Below, piece after piece: positions 18,528 through 27,553 of a stretch of 64,000 nt of DNA. The notes below the pieces were generated by a model. The model worked only from the letters and a program-made list of their open reading frames with translations, searched no databases and was not told the DNA's origin. The stretch comes from RGIG5057 sp964371585 (GTDB taxonomy: Bacteria; Bacillota; Clostridia; TANB77; CAG-465), in contig CAYJMD010000001.1 in the NCBI GenBank assembly GCA_964371585.1, forward strand, positions 179,637 to 243,636, written 5' to 3'. The position numbers and the translations under genes are program-made. How positions within the stretch are numbered: position 1 is the first letter of the stretch; each line of letters opens with the position of its first letter.

Positions 18528-18794
18528 TTAAACACCTTCTTTCATTTCAATAGCTTTAAAAGGACATACTTTAGCACATACTCCACAACCTTTGCAGTAG
18601 TCTAAATCAAATCCTTCATGAATACTATTAGTGTGTTTTATACAATCTTCAGGACAGTATGGTACACACATCATACAATTTTTACATTTTTCTTTATCAA
18701 CTATAGGAGTTTTATTTCTCCAGTTTCCAGTTTTAAAATCTACAGAATTTCCATCTCTTAAGATATTACTAGAAATTTCACTAAATTCTTTCAT
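18528..18794 (-). CDS. porD: Pyruvate:ferredoxin oxidoreductase delta (2x[4Fe-4S]) subunit
   Basis: An 88-residue ferredoxin-like subunit with two cluster motifs, CKNCMMCVPYCPEDC and CKGCGVCAKVCPFKA, which pass electrons from the ThDP centre to external ferredoxin. The N-terminal SVDFKTGNWRNKTPIVDKEKC stretch (given here only in part as KTGNWRNKTPI) is typical of PorD. The ATG follows GGAGG. Overlapping spacing with porG upstream (4 bases between) and porA downstream shows one transcript. Confidence 0.95.
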   Translation of the reverse strand: MKEFSEISSNILRDGNSVDFKTGNWRNKTPIVDKEKCKNCMMCVPYCPEDCIKHTNSIHEGFDLDYCKGCGVCAKVCPFKAIEMKEGV

Positions 18795-18798
18795 TATG

Positions 18799-19368
18799 TT
18801 ATCCTCCTATTAATTCATCAAAACCACGGTATAAGCACTCCATATTAGGTGCAATAACTTCAGGTTTACGTGCAAATTTATGTTTGAAAGAAGTTTCCAT
18901 ATCACGGATTAAGTCTTCTTTTGACATAATATCTGTAATTTTCACTATACCAGCTAAGAGAGCTGTATTAGGGAAGTTTGCTTTTAATGTATCTTTTGCT
19001 ATTTTTGTAGCATCAAGTAAATAAACTTTACCTGTATAATTAGGTAGAAGTGATTTTATTTCTTCCATTGATTTACTAGTATTAATAAGTATAGCACCTT
19101 TTTCTTTAAGACCGCTTGTTACATCAACACTTGTAAGTAATGTATCATCAACAACTACAACAAATCCTGGAGTATATATATTAGAATGAACTCTAATTGG
19201 TGCAAAACTTATTCTGTTATATGCTGTAATAGGAGCACCCATTCTTTCAGGTCCGTATTCAGGAAATCCTTGTATATATTTTCCAGTATTAAACGCTGCA
19301 TCTGCAAGTAGTAATGAAGCTGTTTTTGCTCCTTGACCACCACGTCCATGCCATCTGATTTCTATCAT
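18799..19368 (-). CDS. porG: Pyruvate:ferredoxin oxidoreductase gamma subunit
   Basis: First gene of the por operon. Signature RWHGRGGQGAKTASLLLADA (residues 4-23) and FPEYGPERMGAPITAYNRIS identify the gamma subunit of 2-oxoacid:ferredoxin oxidoreductases. Length 189 is normal. AAGGAGG lies 7 bases ahead of the ATG. The operon is read away from pta-ackA, so the two halves of the pyruvate-to-acetate route diverge from a common region. Confidence 0.93.
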   Translation of the reverse strand: MIEIRWHGRGGQGAKTASLLLADAAFNTGKYIQGFPEYGPERMGAPITAYNRISFAPIRVHSNIYTPGFVVVVDDTLLTSVDVTSGLKEKGAILINTSKSMEEIKSLLPNYTGKVYLLDATKIAKDTLKANFPNTALLAGIVKITDIMSKEDLIRDMETSFKHKFARKPEVIAPNMECLYRGFDELIGG

Positions 19369-19400
19369 TTTATTCCTCCTTTATGATATCATAATCTACC

Positions 19401-19421
19401 AATGAATATTTAAATATCATT
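19401..19421. promoter_or_regulatory. Operator-like palindrome in the por leader
   Basis: Arms AATGA and TCATT flank an AT-only core centred on TTTAAA. It lies at roughly +10 to +30 of the predicted por transcript. It does not match the usual Rex sequence, and no regulator can be assigned. Confidence 0.3.
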
Positions 19422-19437
19422 AGTTAGTTTCAAATTA

Positions 19438-19466
19438 ATTATATAACTTAAGTGGTAATAAGTCAA
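19438..19466 (-). promoter_or_regulatory. por operon promoter
   Basis: On the minus strand TTGACT (19461-19466), 17-base spacer, TATAAT (19438-19443). Transcription would start near 19431 and give a leader of about 60 bases that contains a near-palindrome at 19401-19421 with arms AATGA and TCATT. Confidence 0.7.
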
Positions 19467-19520
19467 TTATATAGCATAAAATAACAAAAAAATGTATTAG
19501 TAAAAAATATTAATTATTAG

Positions 19521-19549
19521 TTGCATAATAAAGCTTTATGTAATATAAT
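19521..19549 (+). promoter_or_regulatory. Promoter of the two small-protein genes
   Basis: TTGCAT (19521-19526), 17-base spacer, TATAAT (19544-19549). Confidence 0.6.
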
Positions 19550-19604
19550 GTAGTATAAGTAAAAATATTTAGTTTAAATTAATTAATTTAAAGGAGGACA
19601 TATC

Positions 19605-19949
19605 ATGCAAAATGGTCATGAAAAACCACAAACTACATTAGAGAAATATTTAGGATTGATGAAAAAAAATCATCAAATTGCAGAAGATATACGATTTGAA
19701 TTTTGTTATGGCAGTAAAACTCAAATGCAAATTCTTATTACTAGAATGAAAGTTATTAAAATGCAAATAGAAGAGCTTAAAAACTCACATGATGTAAAGG
19801 AATATCTTGAAAATCGAAATAAAGAAAAAGATAAGAGATATAAAAAGAAAAAAGAGGAAAATAAGCCATTTAATAATTTTAATAAACTTAAGCATGTAAA
19901 AGTTTATCCTCATAGACGCACAAGACATTTTAATCAAAAAGCAAATTAA
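19605..19949 (+). CDS. Small basic protein of unknown function
   Basis: A 114-residue protein, helical in its first 70 residues and then strongly basic (NKEKDKRYKKKKEENK and HVKVYPHRRTRHF), as in nucleic-acid-binding tails. AAAGGAGG is 7 bases before the ATG. Forms a two-gene operon with a 62-residue protein 24 bases downstream. Family not recognised. Confidence 0.65.
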   Translation: MQNGHEKPQTTLEKYLGLMKKNHQIAEDIRFEFCYGSKTQMQILITRMKVIKMQIEELKNSHDVKEYLENRNKEKDKRYKKKKEENKPFNNFNKLKHVKVYPHRRTRHFNQKAN

Positions 19950-19973
19950 CATAATTGTAAAGGAGAAAAATTC

Positions 19974-20162
19974 ATGTCAAATTTATGTAATAATTCAAAT
20001 TTAAATGATCCAGAAAATGCAAAGAAGCATCTAATTGCAACAATTGGTAGATATAATAATAATTTTTCATACTATCAAAATCAACCCGAAGATAAAAGAG
20101 CTATTGAAGAAGAGATTCTTTATTATAAGCAAAGAGCAAATATAGATAAAGATGTTAACTAG
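19974..20162 (+). CDS. Small protein of unknown function, 62 residues
   Basis: A short helical, Asn-rich protein (MSNLCNNSNLNDPENAKKHL at its start). AAAGGAG precedes the ATG at the right distance, which supports it as a real gene. Second member of the pair begun by the basic protein. Confidence 0.6.
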   Translation: MSNLCNNSNLNDPENAKKHLIATIGRYNNNFSYYQNQPEDKRAIEEEILYYKQRANIDKDVN

Positions 20163-20222
20163 AAATATAGTTAAGTTAATTAATTTACAATCCTCTTTTT
20201 TATGGTAATTCTTAAGTTGACG

Positions 20223-20250
20223 AAAACACCTCATATTGAGGTGTTTTTGT
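20223..20250 (+). terminator. Terminator after the small-protein pair
   Basis: Perfect AAAACACCTCA/TGAGGTGTTTT stem with a 3-base loop, then T-rich sequence. Confidence 0.85.
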
Positions 20251-20375
20251 TTTGTTTAAAGTATTATACTTTTTAGTAAACTGTACATAATAGTAATATA
20301 ATAAATAATTGGTATATAATGTTCTGAATATATGACAAAATCCATAAAATTAACATTTAAAATACACTAAATTTC

Positions 20376-20404
20376 TTGACAAAATGGCAAAAATTGTATA
20401 TAAT
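20376..20404 (+). promoter_or_regulatory. pta-ackA promoter
   Basis: Consensus TTGACA (20376-20381), 17-base spacer, TATAAT (20399-20404). The spacer contains an in-frame ATG (20384), so that upstream codon cannot be the start of pta. Confidence 0.85.
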
Positions 20405-20428
20405 GTAGGAAGTGAGGTGCAAATAATT

Positions 20429-21442
20429 ATGGAATTTTCCGGAATAACAAAGGAAATAATAGAAAGAGCAAAATTAGACAAGAAAAGGGTAGTACTACCA
20501 GAAACAAGTGATTTAAGAGTACTAAAAGCTGCTGAATACATTTCAAAAAATGATATAGCAGATGTTATTTTAATAGGGAGTTTAGATGAGATTGAATTTT
20601 TATGCAAAGTTAATAATATAGATTTAGATTTTAACTTAATAAAATTAGAAAATCCAGCTATAAGTGAAAAAAGAGAATTTTACACAGAAGCGTTATATGA
20701 ATTAAGAAAAAATAAAGGATTATCAATGGTTCAGGCAATGGAACTTATTAACGATAATGTATATTTTGGTATGATGATGGTAAAAACTCAAGATGCAGAT
20801 GGACTAGTTTCAGGTGCTATTCATTCTACAGCTGATACATTAAGACCAGCATTACAGATTATTAAAGCTGCTGATGGTCAAAAAACAGTGTCATCGTTTT
20901 TCATAATGGATGTACCAAATTCAGATTTTGCAGCTAAGGGAAGATATATATTCTCAGACTGTGGATTAATTGAAGATCCTACATCAGAACAATTAAGAGA
21001 TATTGCAATAAGTGCAAGTCAAAGTTATAAATTATTTACACATGAAGATGCTAAAGTTGCATTTTTATCATATTCTACATATGGTAGTGCAAAATCAGAA
21101 AAAGTTGATAAAGTTAGAAATGCTGTTGAACTTTTAAAAGCAGAAAATGTTGATTTTGATTTTGATGGGGAATTACAACTAGATAGTGCAATAGTAAAAG
21201 AAGTTGCTAAACTAAAATGTCCAGATAGTAAAGTTGCAGGTTATGCTAATACTTTAATATTCCCAAATATTGAAGCAGGTAACATAGGTTATAAATTAGT
21301 ACAAAGATTTGCTAAAGCTACAGCGATAGGTCCACTTACTCAAGGTCTTGCAAAACCAGTTAATGACTTATCAAGAGGATGTTCTGCTGAAGAAATAGTT
21401 GGAGCGGTTGCAGTTACAGCAATTCAAGCTCAAGTGAAATAA
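20429..21442 (+). CDS. pta: Phosphate acetyltransferase
   Basis: Converts acetyl-CoA and phosphate to acetyl phosphate, the first step of acetate formation. The 337-residue sequence carries RVVLPETSDLRVLKAAEYI, DGLVSGAIHSTADTLRPALQ, SAIVKEVAKLKCPDSKVAG and FPNIEAGNIGYKLVQRFA, all characteristic of Pta. The start at 20429 is fixed by GAGGTG at 20414-20419 and by the promoter, which overlaps an ATG 45 bases upstream. Followed after 30 bases by ackA. Confidence 0.97.
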   Translation: MEFSGITKEIIERAKLDKKRVVLPETSDLRVLKAAEYISKNDIADVILIGSLDEIEFLCKVNNIDLDFNLIKLENPAISEKREFYTEALYELRKNKGLSMVQAMELINDNVYFGMMMVKTQDADGLVSGAIHSTADTLRPALQIIKAADGQKTVSSFFIMDVPNSDFAAKGRYIFSDCGLIEDPTSEQLRDIAISASQSYKLFTHEDAKVAFLSYSTYGSAKSEKVDKVRNAVELLKAENVDFDFDGELQLDSAIVKEVAKLKCPDSKVAGYANTLIFPNIEAGNIGYKLVQRFAKATAIGPLTQGLAKPVNDLSRGCSAEEIVGAVAVTAIQAQVK

Positions 21443-21472
21443 TAATATAAATGTAAGAAAGAAGGTAAAATT

Positions 21473-22690
21473 ATGAAAGTATTAGTAATAAATTGTGGAA
21501 GTTCTACAATTAAATTCCAATTATACAATATGGAAACAAATGAAGTGTTAGCTAAAGGTAGATGTGATCAAGTAGGTCTTGACGCGTCATACTTAATTTA
21601 TAAAAATCCAGCTAAAGATATAAGCTTTGAAAGACCAGCTCCAATGCCAACACATAAAGAAGGTATGGAACTTATATTAAAAGCTTTAGTTGATCCTGTT
21701 GAAGGAGCAGTTTCTTCTTTAGAAGAAATTGAAGCTGTTGGACATAGAATTGTTCACGGTGGAGAAACATTTAGTAAATCAGTAATGATTGATGATGAAG
21801 TTATAGCAGAAGTTGAAAAATTATCAGTTCTTGCTCCACTTCATAATCCAGCATGTGCTACAGGTGTTAAAGCTATAAGAGCTATTATGCCTAATGTTAT
21901 TAATGTTGCTGTTTTTGATACTGCATTCCATCAAACAATACCAGAAGCTAACTATAGATATGCTATAAAAGAAGAATACTATACAAAATATGGTATTAGA
22001 AAATATGGTTTCCACGGAAGTTCATACATGTATATCTTAGATAGACTTACTGAACACTTAAACAAACCAAAACATGATATAAACGCAATTGTTTGTCACT
22101 TAGGTGGAGGAGCAAGTATGTGTGCTATTAAAAATGGAGAATCTTTTGATACATCAATGGGATTCACTCCACTTCAAGGTTTAGTTATGGAAACTAGATC
22201 TGGAGATATTGATGCTTCAGTAACAGCATTCTTAATGGAAAAAGAAGGATTATCTGCAAGTGAAATAGTAAATGTTCTAAATAAACAATCTGGAAGAATT
22301 GGTCTTTGCGGAATTGGTGATCATAGAGCACTTTGTGCTGCAGCAGATAAAGGAAATGAAAAAGCAGAGCTTGCTAAACAAATACAATATAGTAGATCTA
22401 GACAATATATTGGTGCATATATGGCGCACTTAAATAGAGTAGATGCTATAGTATTTACTGGCGGTATCGGAGAAAACGATGCTTTAGAAAGAGCTAATAC
22501 ATTAGAAGATATGGAATACTTAGGAATAAAAGTTGATACAGATAAAAACTTAGAAGGTTCAAGAAAAGAATCTCTAGTTTCTACTGAAGATTCAAGAGTT
22601 AAAGTATTTGTTATACCTACTGATGAAGAACTTGAAATAGCTAAACAAACTAAAGAAGTATTTTTCGAAGCAAAAAGTAGAGCTATGTAA
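21473..22690 (+). CDS. ackA: Acetate kinase
   Basis: Makes ATP and acetate from acetyl phosphate and ADP. Signatures are VINCGSSTIKFQLYN (residues 4-18), VGHRIVHGGETF, FDTAFHQTIPE, YGFHGSSYMYI, CHLGGGASMCAIKNG and FTGGIGENDA. Length 405 is normal. AAGAAGG precedes the ATG. Cotranscribed with pta; together with the divergent por operon it completes the pyruvate-to-acetate route with substrate-level ATP formation. Confidence 0.97.
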   Translation: MKVLVINCGSSTIKFQLYNMETNEVLAKGRCDQVGLDASYLIYKNPAKDISFERPAPMPTHKEGMELILKALVDPVEGAVSSLEEIEAVGHRIVHGGETFSKSVMIDDEVIAEVEKLSVLAPLHNPACATGVKAIRAIMPNVINVAVFDTAFHQTIPEANYRYAIKEEYYTKYGIRKYGFHGSSYMYILDRLTEHLNKPKHDINAIVCHLGGGASMCAIKNGESFDTSMGFTPLQGLVMETRSGDIDASVTAFLMEKEGLSASEIVNVLNKQSGRIGLCGIGDHRALCAAADKGNEKAELAKQIQYSRSRQYIGAYMAHLNRVDAIVFTGGIGENDALERANTLEDMEYLGIKVDTDKNLEGSRKESLVSTEDSRVKVFVIPTDEELEIAKQTKEVFFEAKSRAM

Positions 22691-22764
22691 TATATAAATT
22701 TAAGGCAAGTATTTATTAACTATATAATGGGTACTTGTCCTTTCGTATAATTTTGAGGGTTGAA

Positions 22765-23991
22765 ATGGTTGAAAATATAAAAAGAATACAAAATAGTTTA
22801 AAATCAAATAATATCAAATTATGGGTTTTAGTAAATAGCGGTAATTCAGATGATATATTTACTAAATATATATCAAATAAAATATATACATTCTCTCTAT
22901 GTTTTGTTACAGAGAGAAAAACATATATATTAATTCATGATTTAGATAAAGATAATATAAAGAATTTAGATGAGCTTGCGCGAAATAATATTTATATAGT
23001 TGTATATAAATCTAAACTGGATTTATCTGCTAAGATTGAGGATATAATTTCAGACTTAGGATTTATTAATAATATATCATTATCATATTCAACTAAGGGA
23101 GATAGAGATATTGATATACTTGGGCATGGTGAGTTTATTGAAGTAACGGATATGCTTAAAGTACCATATATAAGGTATAAGAAAAAATTAAAAATATCTT
23201 CTGCCGAAAATGTTATATATGATTTGATTTGCGAAAAAACAGATAAACAAATAGAGAGAATTACTAATGTTCAAAAAATAACACATACTATATTAGAAAC
23301 AGCTTTTAAAACTGCTAAAATAGGTATGACTGAAATTGATATGCAAAATCATATTATTAAGCTAGCTAAGAAGACTGTAAAAAAACATTTAAACAGTGAA
23401 ATAATTTCTTTTAGTTTTGCATGGGATAATTGTCCATTTGTACTATTTGGTGAAAATTTAAAAAAAGGTGGTCATACACTTCCAAGTGATAAGAAATTAG
23501 AAAGAGGTAACACGCTATATGCAGATTTTGGTATATGTCTTAAATACTCTGATGGAGAATATGTATATTCGGATATACAAAGAATGGGTTATGTTACTAA
23601 ATATGGGACTAAGGAAGTTCCACATGATGTACAACACGTTTTTGATACTTTAAAAGAATCTGTTGAAAAAGGACTAGAAATAATGAAACCAGCTGTTATA
23701 GCTCATGATGTAGATGAAGTAGTTAGAAAACATATAACATCTAATTCATATCCTAGTTATAATCATGCAACTGGTCATCCTGTAGGGCTTAAAGTACATG
23801 ATGTTGGTGCAATAATTTCTTCTAAGAATAATAAGAAAGCAAATCTTCAATTAGTTAATAATGGTATATATACATTAGAACCAAGAATAGCTATTGAAAA
23901 TGGAGGCTCTATTGAAGAAATGATAATTGTTACTGAATTTGGTGGTAAAATACTAGGTTATGAACAAGATAAGTTATATGTTATAAAATAA
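22765..23991 (+). CDS. M24 family metallopeptidase (Xaa-Pro aminopeptidase-like)
   Basis: A 408-residue cytosolic protein with an N-terminal creatinase-like domain and a C-terminal pita-bread domain. The five metal ligands of the family can be seen: Asp in YADFG, Asp in YSDIQR, His in ATGHPVG, Glu in LEPRIAIE and Glu in SIEEMII. The start at 22765 follows GAGGGT. Only 5-15 bases separate it from the M18 aminopeptidase downstream, so the two probably act together in peptide breakdown. Exact substrate preference is unknown. Confidence 0.87.
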   Translation: MVENIKRIQNSLKSNNIKLWVLVNSGNSDDIFTKYISNKIYTFSLCFVTERKTYILIHDLDKDNIKNLDELARNNIYIVVYKSKLDLSAKIEDIISDLGFINNISLSYSTKGDRDIDILGHGEFIEVTDMLKVPYIRYKKKLKISSAENVIYDLICEKTDKQIERITNVQKITHTILETAFKTAKIGMTEIDMQNHIIKLAKKTVKKHLNSEIISFSFAWDNCPFVLFGENLKKGGHTLPSDKKLERGNTLYADFGICLKYSDGEYVYSDIQRMGYVTKYGTKEVPHDVQHVFDTLKESVEKGLEIMKPAVIAHDVDEVVRKHITSNSYPSYNHATGHPVGLKVHDVGAIISSKNNKKANLQLVNNGIYTLEPRIAIENGGSIEEMIIVTEFGGKILGYEQDKLYVIK

Positions 23992-24005
23992 GAAAGGTGA
24001 TAGAT

Positions 24006-25388
24006 ATGAATTTAAAATATGAAAAAAAGAATGTTTATGAAAATTTAGACGCAAAAGAAATTAAAGAGATGGATAAATATATTAAAGGATATATGGATTT
24101 TATGACAGTTGTTAAAACTGAATATGAAGCTGTTGAAGAAGTAGTTAAAAAACTAGAAAAAGCAGGGTTTAAAGCTTTAAGTACATTTAAAAAATTAAAG
24201 AAAAATGATAAAGTTTATTTTATTAATAAAGAAAAATCATTATACGCAGCAGTTATTGGTAGTGATGATATTGCAAGTGGTCTTAATATTTTAGGAGCTC
24301 ATATAGATTCTCCTAGACTAGATTTAAAACCAATGCCACTTTATGAAAATAAAGGAATAGGTCTTTTAAAAACTCAGTATTATGGTGGAATTAAAAAATA
24401 TCAATGGCTTACAATACCACTTAGTATGCACGGTGTTATATATACCAAAGATAATGAAAAAGTAAAAATAACTTTAGGTGAAAAAGAAGATGAACCTTGC
24501 TTTACTATAGCAGATTTATTACCTCATTTAGCTAAAGATCAAATGAAACAAACAGCAAATGAATTTATAGATCCTGAAAAAATGTCTATATTATTTGGAT
24601 CAATAAAATCAGGTGATAAAGATGAAAAAGAAAATACTGTTAAAAATAATATATTAAAATTATTAAATAAAAAATATGGTATTACAGAAATTGATTTTGC
24701 TCGCAGTGAAATTTCATTTGTTCCAGCATTTAAACCAAGGTATATTGGACTAGATAGTAGTTTACTTGGAGCATATGGTCATGATGACAGAATTTGTAGT
24801 TATGCTACAATAGAAGCTTTAATAAATGCAAAAGAAACAAGTAAAACTTTAGTTGCCATGATTGTGGATAAAGAAGAAATAGGAAGTGTTGGTAATACAT
24901 CAATGAGCTCTAATATTTTTGATATGTTCATTAATAAATTAATTAAATTAAAAAACGAAAAAGATGTAGATTTATTTGAAGTTTATTATAATTCAAAAAT
25001 GTTATCAGCTGATGTTTCAACTGCAATAGATCCATGTCATGAAGAAGTTTCAGATATTCAAAATGCTAATCTTGTAGGATGTGGAGTATCACTAGAAAAA
25101 TATACAGGTAGTGGTGGTAAATACAATAGTTCTGATGCAAATGCAGCATATGTTTCTGAAGTTATGAATGTGTTTGAAAAAGCTGGTGTAATGTTCCAAA
25201 TGGGAACTTTAGGTAAAATCGAAAAAGGTGGAGGCGGTACAATAGCATACATCTTAGCAGAAAAAGGTGTAGATGTAATTGATTGTGGAACGCCTGTATT
25301 ATCTATGCACTCGCCATTTGAAACGGTTGCAGCTACAGATACATATATGACATATAAAGCGTATCTTGCTTTTTACAATAATATCTAA
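24006..25388 (+). CDS. M18 family aminopeptidase 1
   Basis: A dinuclear zinc aminopeptidase of 460 residues. Visible metal-site and active-site segments are GAHIDSPRLDLKP, GAYGHDDRICSY, VDKEEIGSVGNTS, MLSADVSTAIDPCHEE and the C-terminal MHSPFETVAATDTYMTYKAY. The start is the ATG at 24006, 5 bases after AAAGGTGAT; a GTG at 23997 lies inside that site. Sits in a likely operon with the M24 peptidase before it and rodA after it. Confidence 0.92.
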   Translation: MNLKYEKKNVYENLDAKEIKEMDKYIKGYMDFMTVVKTEYEAVEEVVKKLEKAGFKALSTFKKLKKNDKVYFINKEKSLYAAVIGSDDIASGLNILGAHIDSPRLDLKPMPLYENKGIGLLKTQYYGGIKKYQWLTIPLSMHGVIYTKDNEKVKITLGEKEDEPCFTIADLLPHLAKDQMKQTANEFIDPEKMSILFGSIKSGDKDEKENTVKNNILKLLNKKYGITEIDFARSEISFVPAFKPRYIGLDSSLLGAYGHDDRICSYATIEALINAKETSKTLVAMIVDKEEIGSVGNTSMSSNIFDMFINKLIKLKNEKDVDLFEVYYNSKMLSADVSTAIDPCHEEVSDIQNANLVGCGVSLEKYTGSGGKYNSSDANAAYVSEVMNVFEKAGVMFQMGTLGKIEKGGGGTIAYILAEKGVDVIDCGTPVLSMHSPFETVAATDTYMTYKAYLAFYNNI

Positions 25389-25441
25389 TATAATAATAGA
25401 GATTATAGTATATAAAAATATTACTTAAAGGGGGGATATAC

Positions 25442-26551
25442 TTGCTTAAAAGCTTAATAAAAGGTACTGATTTTAAAATACTTATAACAGTAGTAATACT
25501 TTTTGTAATAGGTGTTGTTGGAATATATAGTGCTGGATATAATACAGAAATAAATAAAGATGAATATAGTAAGCAATTATTATATTTTGGTGTTATATTT
25601 ATAGGAATGATAATAGTATGGCTTGTTAATTATAATATCTTTGATGTTTTTGGTTATGGTATATATCTATTTAGTGTAATAGCCCTCATTTTAGTATTAT
25701 TTACTGAAAGTAGAATGGGAGCAAATAGTTGGTTTGAGATAGGATCTTTTCTATATCAGCCATCTGAAATTATGAAACTTGGATATATAATATGTCTTGC
25801 TAAGTTACTTAGTTATTACAAGCATAAAACAGCTTTACCAAAAGATGAAATTAAAAAATATATATTAGTTGGAATTTTATTTGTAATTCCATTTGGACTT
25901 ATTTTATTACAACCAGATTTTGGTACTGCAATTGTTTATTTAATTATAACAATATTCATGTTATTTATTAGTGGAATAAAATATAGATATATAGTAGGAA
26001 TATTTTTACTAATACTTATTTTAGCTCCAGCTGTATACTTTTTTGGATTTGACGAATATCAAAAACAAAGAATAAATGTATTTTTAGATCCATCACTAGA
26101 TCCACTTGGAAGTGGATATAATGCAATACAAGCTGAAATAGCTGTAGGATCAGGAATGTTATTTGGTACGGGTTTTTTAGAAGGAACACAAACTCAGCTA
26201 GGTTACCTTCCAATTAAATCTTCAGACTTTATATTTCCAGTATTATCTGAAGAATTTGGATTTATAATGTCTACAGCTATAGTACTACTGTTTACATATT
26301 TAATTATACGTCTTATAAAACTATCTAGTGAAACAGAAGATTTATTTGCTAAATATATTATAGTAGGTATTACAGGAATGTTTTTCTTTCACTTTGTACA
26401 AAATATAGGAATGTCACTTGGGCTTCTTCCAATAACAGGAGTACCACTTCCATTTGTTAGTTACGGTGGTAGTAATTTAATGACAAACTTAATAGCAATA
26501 GCAATAGTACTTAATATTTCTGCAAGAAAAAAAAGTAATTTTATGATGTAG
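25442..26551 (+). CDS. rodA: Rod shape-determining SEDS protein RodA
   Basis: A 369-residue polytopic membrane protein with about ten hydrophobic segments. SEDS peptidoglycan polymerases work with class B PBPs; RodA pairs with PBP2. Typical sequences are QPSEIMKLGYIICLAKLL, LLQPDFGTAIVY, and the C-terminal FVQNIGMSLGLLPITGVPLPFVSYGGSNL (here abbreviated to GLLPITGVPLPFVSYGGS). The start is TTG at 25442 after AAAGGGGGGA. FtsW is the alternative, but the short length and cytoplasmic N-terminus favour RodA. The partner mrdA lies 11 kb away with mreBCD. Confidence 0.9.
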   Translation: MLKSLIKGTDFKILITVVILFVIGVVGIYSAGYNTEINKDEYSKQLLYFGVIFIGMIIVWLVNYNIFDVFGYGIYLFSVIALILVLFTESRMGANSWFEIGSFLYQPSEIMKLGYIICLAKLLSYYKHKTALPKDEIKKYILVGILFVIPFGLILLQPDFGTAIVYLIITIFMLFISGIKYRYIVGIFLLILILAPAVYFFGFDEYQKQRINVFLDPSLDPLGSGYNAIQAEIAVGSGMLFGTGFLEGTQTQLGYLPIKSSDFIFPVLSEEFGFIMSTAIVLLFTYLIIRLIKLSSETEDLFAKYIIVGITGMFFFHFVQNIGMSLGLLPITGVPLPFVSYGGSNLMTNLIAIAIVLNISARKKSNFMM

Positions 26552-26601
26552 AATTAATATAAGTATAAAAATAGATAATAATCAAATAATTAATAAAAAA
26601 C

Positions 26602-26640
26602 AAAAAGAGGTGTACAATATAAGTTTACATCTCTTTTTAT
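26602..26640 (+). terminator. Terminator after rodA
   Basis: AAAAAGAGGTGTA pairs with TACATCTCTTTTT (one wobble), followed by ATTATT. The sequence between here and the next stop codon contains only an ATTTA tandem repeat (about 26700-26720). Confidence 0.8.
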
Positions 26641-26717
26641 TATTATTAAAATTGTTGGTTTTAATTTTTTATTTAGCTTTATTTCATATAGTATAGTTGA
26701 ATTTAATTTAATTTAAT

Positions 26718-27356
26718 TTAATCTTCTTTAATTTTTATTCCTAAAACTTTTATAAATTCAATAGCTTGTTCTTTAAGCATAATTGAACCTTTTAAATCTT
26801 CAGTATATACAATTATACCATCAGTAGTTGAACCAGATAAATCAATTTTTTTAAGTTTAGTTTTAGAAAAGTTACAATTAACTAAGACTGTATCATTTAA
26901 AGTGAATTCTTTTAATTTAGAGTTTGTGAAAATAGCATCTTTAAAATTTGAACTATTAATATTTGTTTTTATAAATATAGTTTCATCTAAATAAATATTT
27001 CTTGCTATAGTATTTAATATTGTAACTTCCTCAAAATATGTTCTATTAAAATTTGTACCTATCAATTTAGAATCTGATATAGCTACTTTTTTAAATGTAG
27101 AATTACTAAAATTGTTGTTTGATAAGTCACAGTTGCGTATTATACAGTTTGAAAAATATGCTTTTTCAAAATCACAGTCTATAAATGAAACATTATCTAA
27201 GACACAGTTTATAAATTCAAAATTTTCTTTGTATATTTTGGTTATAGTTATATCTTTCAATATTACATTCTCTATATAATCTGTTTGACTTTCTACTATA
27301 CTTTTAAATTCATCATTTTCAATTAGTTTGTTATTTTCTAAATTAGTATTATTCAT
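26718..27356 (-). CDS. Pentapeptide repeat protein
   Basis: A 212-residue protein. From about residue 35 to 180 it is built of A(D/N)LxX-type pentapeptides in the looser form seen in Firmicutes (FINCVLDNVSFIDCDFEKAY, NCDLSNNNFSNSTFK, TNINSSNFKDAIFTNS), expected to fold as a right-handed quadrilateral beta helix. No signal peptide. Functions in this family range from topoisomerase protection to unknown; nothing here decides. AAGGAG lies ahead of the ATG. Single gene. Confidence 0.85.
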   Translation of the reverse strand: MNNTNLENNKLIENDEFKSIVESQTDYIENVILKDITITKIYKENFEFINCVLDNVSFIDCDFEKAYFSNCIIRNCDLSNNNFSNSTFKKVAISDSKLIGTNFNRTYFEEVTILNTIARNIYLDETIFIKTNINSSNFKDAIFTNSKLKEFTLNDTVLVNCNFSKTKLKKIDLSGSTTDGIIVYTEDLKGSIMLKEQAIEFIKVLGIKIKED

Positions 27357-27553
27357 AATTACTCCTTCAATTTACAATACATATAGTATATATTTTAAAG
27401 TATTAAAAGTCAAATTTATACTTTACATTAATAATAATATTCAAATATTTAAATATCTAACTAAAAAGATAGTGCACTTTATTAAAATTACTTGATTTTA
27501 AGGTATAATAATAGTATAATTATTATATTGAAAATGTGTAATCGGAGGAATAT

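Noticed and set aside
16400..19368. 2-Oxoisovalerate oxidoreductase instead of the pyruvate enzyme
   Set aside because: Subunit lengths, PorA and PorB motifs and the adjacent pta-ackA favour pyruvate, although substrate is not proven.
20384..20428. Longer pta beginning at ATG 20384
   Set aside because: That ATG lies in the -35/-10 spacer of the pta promoter and is not transcribed.
26700..26722. Tandem ATTTA repeat at the end of the pentapeptide gene
   Set aside because: Only four to five short units in an AT-rich genome; no sign of function.
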